DNA of 64,000 bases from Dasypus novemcinctus (Eukaryota > Chordata > Mammalia > Cingulata > Dasypodidae): the NCBI RefSeq assembly GCF_030445035.2, contig NC_080680.1:48497212-48561211 (forward strand), given 5' to 3'. The position numbers were made by a program, and so were the translations under genes. This document shows positions 56,354 through 64,000 of the stretch, in pieces. The notes under the pieces are model-generated. The model saw only the letters and a program-made list of their open reading frames with translations. It was not told the DNA's origin and made no database searches. Within the stretch, counting starts at the first letter, position 1. Each line of letters opens with the position of its first letter.

Positions 56354-57317
56354 TCAAGCCTGTCTCTCTTGTCTTTTTCTTTCAGGTTCTAAGACTTTCT
56401 TTAATATTTCCTGCAAAGGTGGATTCTTTTTTGCAAACTCTCTTAGTTTCTGTTTGTTTGTGAATACTTTATACTCATCGTCATAATTGAAGGACAATTT
56501 TAGTGGATAATGAAATCTTGGCTGGCAGTTTTTCTCTTTCAGTATCCTAATTGTATCATACCACTGTCTTCTCACCTCCATGGTTTCTGAAGATAAATCT
56601 ACTTGAAGTCTTACTGGACATCCCTTGTGTGTGATGTGATGGTTTGCTTTTCTTTTGCTGCTCTGAGAATTTTCTCTGACATTTGATATTCTGAGTTCTG
56701 TGTGTCTTGGAATATGTGTATTCGGATTTATTTTGATTGGGGTATGGTGTGCTTCTTGGACATTAAGTTTATTTTTTTTTGTAAGAGTTCGGGAATTTTC
56801 AGCTACGGTTTCCTCAAATACTCTTTCTGCCCCTTTTCCCTTCTCTTCTCCTTCTGGAACTTCCGTTACACATATGTTGTTGTGTTTTGTATTGTCATTC
56901 AACTCTCTGAGCCCCTATTCAATTTTTTCCATTCTTTTCTCTCTCTGTTCTTTTTTCACTTCAATTTCATCAGCTTTGTCTTTGGTATCACTTATTCTTT
57001 CTTCTCTCATTTCAAGTCTGCTGTTGTATGCCTCAAATGTGTTTTTGATCTCACTTATTGTGTCTTTCATTCCCATGAGCTCTGTTACTTTTCTGTTTAA
57101 GATTTCCAATTCTTCTTTGCACTTGCTTGATGTCTTCTTGATGTTATTTATGTCTTTGACTGTATTGTGTTTCAACTCATTAATTGGATTTTGGAAATTT
57201 GTGCGTGTCTTGCTGATTTGGTTCTCTCAAATTCTGCATCTCTTCTGGGCTTTAATATATTCCTTTTCTTGGGCCATGTCTTCTATTTTCTTTGTATGGC
57301 TCGTAATTTTTTGCTGA
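56354..57317 (-). pseudogene. L1-D ORF1 relic (RNA-binding trimeric ORF1p)
   Basis: ORF1p is the L1 RNA chaperone. The coiled-coil half is at 57175-56915 (KEELEILNRKVTELMGMKD, EERISDTKDKADEIEVK). The RRM and C-terminal domain are at 56902-56354 (VPEGEEKGKGAERVFEETVA, EKNCQPRFHYPLKLSF, KQKLREFAKKNPPLQEIL). A frame break separates the halves. Confidence 0.9.
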
Positions 57318-57739
57318 TATCTAGGCATTTGATGTGAATGTAGTTTATTCAGATGCTCAATTTCTTATTCTTTTGTAGGAATTTAGAGGCAAGGGGCTGT
57401 GTGTTATTACAATTACTCTTTGTTTCTTGGCTCGACTTGGGTGGTTAGGATTGCCCTGCTGGTTGCTCAAAACTGGACACTGGACCAGTAATTAGTTGTA
57501 GAGTCACTTCGTAGTGTTTTGGGGGAGGGAGGCTGTAGATCGTAGAAAAAACCTGTCCTACTTATTTTTAATTTTCTTGCGTGCACTTCCTTGGTATACC
57601 AGCAGATGGTGCACTTTGCAGCTCTCAGTTAAATGCCCTGTGGTAGTGTATTTTTTGCAACACAGACTGGATCACTGTGATAGGGCTTCCTGTCTAGAGG
57701 CTATGAGCTTGTAATTCAAACTTTCACTTAGACAGGTCT

Positions 57740-58200
57740 CCAGCCTTCTGTGGCAGCCCCCTCCCTTTCCCTGGGTCAGAAATATTTCCACTCCTCTCTG
57801 AGTCCTTAACAGTCAGTCCCTGTTAGTAGAGGAGGAGTTTGGGAGGATTGTGTATCTTTAGCCCCTTGCTGGTTCAGAGGTAAACAATGGCATAGCCCCA
57901 CTGGGCTTAAAAGGGCTCTGCGGACATAGCAGACCAAATTTGTGAGTCAAAAGCTGAATCAGCCCTAGGCTGTGTCCCTCTCTCTCCTCTTTCCTGGGGG
58001 CACTCTTAATAATTAGTTCCAGCTAGAAGAGAGGGAGGTTCCAAGGTCGGATTTCTCCAGTCCTTCCCTGGCTCCCCGGGCAAACCTGTGTGTGATCTCA
58101 TCTGGTCTGGAAGGCTCCTGGGATACAGCAGCCTAAATTTGTGTGTCAGAAGCTGAGTCAGTCTTAGGCTGTGTTCCTCTCTCTCCCCTTCCCTGGGGTA
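57740..58200 (-). repeat. About 199-bp tandem monomers in the L1-D 5' UTR
   Basis: The block aaatttgtg(a/t)gtca(a/g)aag recurs at 57936 and 58135 with following sequence 'ggctgtgt(c/t)cctctctctc' conserved. The preceding about 120 bp of each copy also align loosely. Confidence 0.75.
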
Positions 58201-58625
58201 GTAGATCTCTGAGCCCCCTTTCTGTGTAGTCACAGGCCCAGAGGCCCTGGGATGGTGCCCACGGGAACAGCCCCTGGTTTCAACTCACAGTTCAACTCAC
58301 AATTCTGTCAGTTCCCTCCTTTGTCCCTCTCTCCCCTGGGCTGTTTCAGCCTATCCTCTAGCTCTTTTTCTGGAGTAAATGAGAGTCCTGTGTCTCTCTA
58401 GTCTGCCATCTTCCATGAAATTATGCTAGACTTTTATGCAAATGTTTCTTGCAGCATTATTTATATATTTATAATAGCCAAACTTGTGGAAATAATCCAG
58501 ATGTTCAGCATCCTCCTTGTAAATAGATAAACAAAATGTGGTTTAGCTGAACAATGGAATACTACTTAGTAATTAAAAGGAACAGATTGCTGATACTTGC
58601 TATAACACAGATGGACCCCATACTA

Positions 58626-58919
58626 TTTCTGTCTTGTTGTTAAATCTTAAAAGCTATTCACCTTGGATTTCCACTGCTGGTAATGGCAGACTTGGAAATT
58701 AAAAACTACTTTGCCATTGAGGAAGACAAGAAAAGCTGGATAAAATATTGGAGAGTTTTACAAGGTAGTGAAAAACTAAACCTTGGTCCTAAGAAGACAA
58801 AAATCCTGGAAATGAGTTCATCATTTGGGGCCATTTTTTTACTGGGGCATTTGCCAATTTCAGAAGTGGTATTGATAAAAGTTGAGGAACATTTTTAAAA
58901 AATAGCTCTTTTTTTTTTG
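58626..58919. other. Intronic sequence, unassigned
   Basis: A 71-codon + ORF at 58683-58898 has no recognisable product. Probably decayed LINE sequence. Confidence 0.35.
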
Positions 58920-59345
58920 GTTATTTCAAACTTGAGCAAAGTTGCTGAAGTTGCCACTCACCCAGATTCACCTATTATTAACATTTTACTCTCTTTTTTC
59001 TAAGCCATTTAAGTGTAAGTTACATACGTCATGACTCTTTACCCCTAACTCCTTCAGTTGTATATTTTCAAAGAATAGGAATATTCTCTTACATAACCCA
59101 GAATACTGATCAATCTTAGTAAACTTAATATTTATACAGTACATTAATCTTACATATGTATTCTATTTTTGTCAGTTGAGTCATCCTTTTATGGTGTTTT
59201 GCCCCTTTTATCTCAAGTGGTGTATTTTGTTTTCATTGTCTTTTTAGTTTTCTTTAAGCTAGAATATTTATACAGCTTTTCTTTTCTTTAATGACATGAA
59301 CATTTCTGAAGAATACAGGCCCTTACCCTTTACTCCATTTGTTTT
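58920..59345 (-). mobile_element. Ancient L1 3' UTR-type remnant
   Basis: 'ttgccactcacccagattca', 'cttacataacccagaatact', 'tttttgtcagttgagtcat' follow the order of old L1 3' UTRs in antisense. Confidence 0.5.
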
Positions 59346-59369
59346 TAGCATACAAATTTTTTTTAAAGA

Positions 59370-60062
59370 GAAGTTATAGGTTTACAGAAATAATCATACA
59401 TAAAATACAGAGTTCCCATATGCTACCCTATTTTTAAACCTTGCATTACCTTAAACTTTGTGGTACATTTTCTGCAATTGATGAAAAAACATTTTTATCA
59501 TTGTACTATTAACTATAGTCCATGTTTTACTCTAGGGTTTACTGTTAGTGTTGTACAGTTCTATGGATATATTAAAAAATTTTTTTTCTAGTAACATATG
59601 TACAACCTGAAATTTCCCATTTTAACCACATTCAGGTATATGTTTCAGTGCTGTTAATTTTGGTCACAAGGTTGTGCTACCATCACCACCTTCCATTACC
59701 AAAATGTTTCCATCTTCCTGAATTAAACATTAACACCCCATTCCCTACTTCCATCCTGGCCCTTGGTAACCTTATATTCTGGTTTCTGATGCTATGAGTT
59801 TTCTTATTCTAATTATTTTATATCAGTGAGATCATAACAATATTTGTCCTTTGGTGTCTAACTTATTAAACTCAACATGTCTTCAAGATTCATCCATGTT
59901 GTTGCATGTATCAGAATTTCATTCCTTTTTTTTACTGAATAACATTCCATTGTGTGTATATACCACATTTTGTTTATCCATTTATTGTTTAAGAGATATT
60001 TAATTTGCTCCCACCTTTTAGCACTTATGCATAATGTGGCTGTGAACATAGGTGTGTTCTCT
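59370..60062 (-). mobile_element. Ancient L1 (L1M-type) 3' fragment
   Basis: 'agagaagttataggtttaca', 'gttgtgctaccatcaccacc', 'ttcaagattcatccatgttg', 'cattccattgtgtgtatata' in antisense order. Confidence 0.75.
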
Positions 60063-60370
60063 GCTCAGGGTTTCACACTTGGGGCTTCAGGAGGCCGGGA
60101 TTCTCTCTGGAGATAGCTGGGGAAAAGCTCACTTCAGGTTTTTGGCACAATCCAGTCTTTAAGATTGTAAATTCTCATTTTTTTGCTGGATGTCCTCAAG
60201 CTCTGCTTTGTTTTCCCCTCCATATTCAAAGCCTCAAGCAGAAAATCTCCCTGAAATCTCAAATTCCACACATTTCAAATCTCATTTGTCAGAAAGAACC
60301 CAATTCCTTTGAAAAGTTTACCTAATTAAATCAAAATTGGTAAGATAATCTCCCTTAAAGATAGCTGTGC
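60063..60370. other. Intronic sequence, nothing recognised
   Basis: No gene or named repeat seen. Confidence 0.4.
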
Positions 60371-60991
60371 TGTGATCGTCAGCCAAAGGGGTGCTGATGC
60401 AGAATACCAGAAATCGGTTGGCTTTTATAAAGGGTATTTATTTGGGGTAGAAGCTTACAGTTACCAGGCCATAAAGCGTAAGTTATTTCCCTCACCAAAG
60501 TCTGTTGCCACATGTTTGAGCAAGATGGCTGCTGATGTCTGCCGTGGTTCAGGCTTCTTCTTCCTCTTAAGGCTCTGTGATCCCCTGTAGGCTGGGATAA
60601 GTCTGGTCTCTCTTCCAGGGCTTTTCTTTTTGGAATCAGCTGCTCTGTCTCTCCTAAGGTCAGCTGTAGACTATCAGGCTCTCTCTCTTCTAAGGGCCTC
60701 TGCTGTGTCTATGGAGCCGTCTCTATTCCTCTGTGTTCTTCTCCTGTGTGTTCACTTTCCAGGGTTCCAGCATACAAAACTCCCCACTAACTCCTCTGCC
60801 ATGTAGTTGTCTCTGTGAGTTCCCTCCCCACCTACTGATGTTGTGGCCTAATCAAAGCCTTGATTATTTAATCAAGTAAAAGTGAAACCTCTGAATCCAA
60901 TACAATCTAATATACCCAGAGGAACAGCTCAGTTTACAAACATAATCCAATATCTATTTTTGGAATTCATAAATAATACCAAACTGCTACA
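60371..60991 (-). mobile_element. Solo ERV-type LTR, copy 3, with perfect 5-bp TSD
   Basis: 621 bp from TGTGATCGTC to ACTGCTACA. tgtgc lies on both sides (60366-60370 and 60992-60996), a perfect 5-bp TSD. Minus-strand AATAAA is at 60442-60437. Same family as 35287-35947 and 38881-39428. No coding sequence adjoins. Confidence 0.85.
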
Positions 60992-60996
60992 TGTGC

Positions 60997-62069
60997 CATG
61001 TAACATAACCTTAATTATGCATGTGATATACCCATCATATGCTCAGGTCCCTCCCATGCTCAAAGGGAGGAGATTATCCAATTCCCTCAAAATTTCAGGG
61101 GCTTTGTGTTGGAGTTCCTCAAGACCACCTATACATTCAAAGATTCACTGGAAGACTCATGGAACTCAGCATATAATTTACTCTCAGCTAAGATTTTTAT
61201 TACAGTGACCATCATAGGTATACACATCTAGATCAGAATGGAAAAAGAAAGACATGGTTGGTGTCTGGAGGAATCCATGTACAGGCTTCCTTAAAATCTC
61301 TCTCTCCCATTGGGGGTGGTGGTGGTGGTGGTGGTGTCCAGAGACCACTCTTTCCCTACAAAATACAGTAGCAATGTCTTTGCCCAGAGAAGCCCATGAG
61401 CAACTCAGCAACCAAGGTTTTTTAACAGGGAGCTGGAAAAATAGGTACCTTTTGTCTAGCATATACCAAATTTCAGACTCCCAGAAGGAAAGCAGGTGTT
61501 CAGTATAAACCACATTGTTTGCACAAATAGTCTAGGCACAGTAAATTACCCTGATTGGTTAGGAAATGGTGGGAATGTTCCTGAAATCCAAGTTACCAGA
61601 TGTCAGCCAGGGGCCAACATTACAAGCAGACCCTTCTGAAGATATGAACGTCAGGCCTTCTGTGCTAACCCTTTTCTGTATGGTTTATCTAAAAAAATAT
61701 TTATTGTCATGGTCATGAGCCTGCACACAGGCTGTGGTTTGGCTGATATGGTCTGGGCTAGAGTGGACCTTAGATCTATTACACATGAGTTCATTCTGGG
61801 GCCTAGGCTGTAGGATCAGAGTCTACCTGGGGCATGCTCTTTCCTCGTAGATTATAGGGGTCACAAGAAGACAAGCCAGACTATGTAAGCATGTAAATAT
61901 TCCACTGGCCAAAGCAAGTTACCTGGCCAGGCATAGTGGGAGGTATGACACAGGTTATGGATCCATAATTTTACGTAGAGAATTGGGAGCCCTAATATAA
62001 TCCACCTTCCCAGTTTATACTATTTACACGAGATATTTAAGACACAGAAAGTTAGAACAGAAAGAGAAG
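60997..62069. other. Intronic sequence with a GGT repeat
   Basis: (GGT)n lies at about 61314-61337. Otherwise I name no gene or repeat. Confidence 0.4.
61314..61337. repeat. (GGT)n microsatellite
   Basis: Uninterrupted GGT triplets, about eight units. Confidence 0.9.
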
Positions 62070-63717
62070 TGCCATCAGACAAAGTAGATTTTAAGGCCAA
62101 ATGCATTACTGAAGATAAGGAGCAAGGCTTCTTAATGATGAAAAGTTCAATTCACTAGATCCATGTAGTACAAATTTGTTTTTTTTGCATCTAATATCAT
62201 ATCCTCAAAGTATTTAAAAATGATCAGAGAACAAATGAGTTTATATGGTTATGAGTCTCCAAATAGAGTTGGGAGGTTATCAGAGGGGTTGCCCTTATGC
62301 ACACCTCAGCAGAGTCCTAGAGACAGATAAAGTAGATACAACCTCAGGTATTGGTTCTTCTGAGGGCTACAGAGACCCACAGGTTCTATGGTCATGGTAG
62401 ATGGAGTTCAGTGCCGTGTCATTTGGCCCTACTTTGGAGTTTGTGTTTCTGTGTGATGGAGCTGGACTCAGATATGATCTTTGTTCACAAGCCTCTCCTG
62501 TTACTTTTACCGGATCTGCAATTGGCACTAGGGTTTAGTGTATACCCAGGGGACCTGAATCTCTGGACTGACAATGTGATAGCCAGGCCCTGAGCCTCAA
62601 CAGACTTGCAACTCCTACACTCTGGTTTATTGGACTTACCCCACTCAGCTAACATGGAGGTGAAGAAGGTCAACCACCACACCAGGGAGCCAAGAGTGCC
62701 TATAACTGAAAGCAGGAGAATTGCATCCAGTATCCGTGTGGAATCTAAGCCCCCTCTTGATATAGATGTGGAGTGGACACAACCATTCCAGGGTCCACAG
62801 GATGGAGGAATAGAGTATGGATTAGAGTGGACTTACTGATATTCTATTTATGAACTATTGTGATTAGTAATCAAAGAAAATGTGGCATTGGTGTGGAGAA
62901 AGTGGCCATGGTGGCTGCTGGGGATAAGGAGTAGGAGGAAGAGATGTGATGTGGGGGCATTTTCGGAACTTGGAGTTGTCCTGGGTGGTGCTGCGGGGAC
63001 AGTTACCAGACATTGTGTGTCCTCCCATGGCCCACTGGGTGGACTGTGGGAGAGTGTGGGCTATGGTGTGGACCATTGACCATGAGGTGTAGCGGTGCTC
63101 AGAGATGTATTCACCAAATGCAATGAATGTCTCATGACGATGGAGGAGGTTGTTGTTATGGGGGGAGGAGTGGGATGAGAGGGGTGGGAAGTATATGGGG
63201 ACCTCATTTTTTGAATGTAACATTAAAAAAATAAATAAAGACAAAAATAAGATCAGAATTACTAAGTAAAATAGACATTGATAATAGTAGGGAATTTCAA
63301 AACTTCTCCCAGTAACTGTTAGAAATGGAAGGCATAAAATTAATAAGAATATGGATAATATGAACAATGCAATTGACCAGCTTGATCTAATTAACATATA
63401 TAAAACATATGGAACAATGCATATGGCAAGAAGAGCTATGATATTCTTGAAAAAGAAATACAAAGTGGAGTACTTGCCCTTCTACTGATATTAAGATTCA
63501 TTTGAAAGGTACAATAATATAGATAGTGTGATATGTGTGCAGGGATAGGTAGATCAATAAAAGAAAAAAAAATCCAGAAACTTTTCCAGGTGTTCGATTT
63601 ATGGTGGTCCAGGGGCAAGGAGCCTCTTTTAAATAATGCTGCCAAGACAGTGTGATATCTATATGGAAAAAGATGAAATTTGACAGAAATCTTTAACAAA
63701 AGCCAGATACATTGCTT
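62070..63717 (+). mobile_element. Old sense-strand L1 split by REL-C (62070-62228 and 63251-63717)
   Basis: The left arm ('agacaaagtagattttaagg', 'gatgaaaagttcaattcact', 'tcctcaaagtatttaaaaa') and right arm ('gatctaattaacatatata', 'gtggagtacttgcccttct', 'gccaagacagtgtgatatc') are endonuclease- and RT-region L1 sequence in sense order, with internal losses. Confidence 0.65.
62229..63250 (+). mobile_element. REL-C: sense-strand copy of the REL family
   Basis: gatcaga at 62222-62228 and 63251-63257 is the probable TSD core. Collinear with REL-A in reverse: 'gagtttatatggttatgag', 'agacagataaagtagatac', 'ctctggactgacaatgtga', 'gattgcatccagtatccg'-like block, and the 3' end 'atatggggacctcatttttt', 'gtaacattaaaaaaataaat'. 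Two ORFs (62351-62593, 62606-62839) share a frame but are separated by TGA. The TGA is also present in REL-A, so it is ancestral. Confidence 0.85.
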
Positions 63718-63718
63718 T

Positions 63719-64000
63719 ATTTTTTTTTAAGATTCATTTTATTATTTCTCTTCCCTCCTCCCTGACCTCCCTCAGTTGTCTACTCTCTTGTGTCCATTTG
63801 CTGTGTGTTCTTCTGTGTCCTTTCACATTCTCTTCGGCACTGGGAATCTGTCTTTTTGTTGCATCATCTTGCTGCGTCAGCTTTCTGTGTGTGCGGTGCC
63901 ACTCCTGGGTGGGCTGTGCTTTTTTCGCATGGGCGGCTCTCCTTGCAGGGTGCACTCCTTGTGTGTGGGGCTCCCCTATGTGGGGGACATCCCAGCATGA
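63719..64000 (-). mobile_element. DAS SINE, cut by the window end
   Basis: Poly-T at 63719-63729, then the usual antisense tail and body. The tRNA-like head lies beyond 64000. Confidence 0.92.

Larger units (their letters stand above)
51924..58420 (-). mobile_element. L1-D: full-length L1, perfect 15-bp TSD
   Basis: ttatgctagactttt occurs at 51909-51923 and 58421-58435. On the minus strand: 5' UTR (58420 to about 57320) with 199-bp repeats, ORF1 (about 57317-56354), ORF2 (about 56016-52150), then a short 3' UTR. A long DAS SINE (52428-52807) and a short one (55239-55338) interrupt it. About 6.0 kb without the SINEs. Both ORFs contain stops and frameshifts, so it is inactive, but it preserves the best view of the lineage L1 in this window. 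Confidence 0.93.
51615..58625 (+). mobile_element. Older sense-strand L1 split by L1-D (51615-51923 and 58421-58625)
   Basis: The left arm ('tcaacatcattagttatttg', 'cattgttgatggaaatgtg', 'cagtttctaataaaggg') and right arm ('cttgcagcattatttatat', 'aatagccaaacttgtgg', 'gataaacaaaatgtggttt', 'aatggaatactacttagt') are consecutive parts of an L1 3' end in sense orientation. Confidence 0.8.
39631..64000 (+). other. KDM4C: KDM4C intron 2, 5' part
   Basis: The intron begins with GTAAAT at 39631. The next KDM4C exon should continue the JmjN domain after ...GLAK. I read all frames to the window end and saw no such sequence, so this intron appears longer than 24 kb here. The two largest L1 insertions and one LTR account for much of that length. 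Confidence 0.75.

Noticed and set aside
58683-58898. 71-codon + strand ORF as a conserved small protein
   Set aside because: No start context, family or splice signals. It directly follows an old L1 end and is likely decayed repeat.
62351-62839. Possible conserved protein of the REL family (shared ORF pattern in REL-A and REL-C)
   Set aside because: The frame is interrupted by a TGA present in both copies and by a frameshift in REL-A. Similarity is explained by copying from one noncoding master.

Overview
The window is nuclear DNA from a xenarthran mammal, most likely an armadillo (Dasypus). The basis is more than twenty copies of a tRNA-headed SINE that I recognise as the armadillo DAS family, together with lineage L1 elements, eutherian-wide fossils (L2, MIR, MER20, a hAT MITE) and one recognisable single-copy gene. 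The species call is inferred from repeat type; no species-specific gene sequence was available.

The only host protein-coding gene I can support is KDM4C (JMJD2C), a histone H3K9/H3K36 lysine demethylase, on the + strand. A CpG island at about 100-1450 carries paired CACGTG E-boxes, an NRF1-type palindrome and a strong splice donor at 975/976, so it is the likely promoter and untranslated exon 1. The first coding exon is at 39471-39630 (ATG at 39487) and encodes 48 residues, up to the middle of the JmjN domain. Everything from 976 to 39470 would be intron 1. From 39631 to the window end is the start of intron 2. I did not find the next coding exon.

The introns are a layered archive of retroelements. 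Four L1 insertions from this lineage lie on the minus strand and are bounded by target-site duplications (TSDs): 11190-13842 (5'-truncated), about 18061-24426 (internally deleted), 46068-51576 (internally deleted) and 51924-58420 (full length but decayed). Younger insertions sit inside them: DAS SINEs and a second polyA-tailed family that I could not name, called 'REL' here (copies at 19057-21214, 49915-50609 and 62229-63250, plus fragments). Three copies of one ERV-type LTR occur (35287-35947, 38881-39428, 60371-60991). The middle one ends 42 bp before the KDM4C exon 2 acceptor.

A minus-strand retrocopy of CDADC1 (29568-30366, 17-bp TSDs) is broken by frameshifts. It appears to come from an mRNA polyadenylated inside its own coding sequence. 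A CpG-rich island at about 15414-15700 deep in intron 1 is unexplained. No operon, CRISPR array, tRNA/rRNA gene or new protein-coding system is present; the long ORFs are all repeat or CpG-island artefacts.
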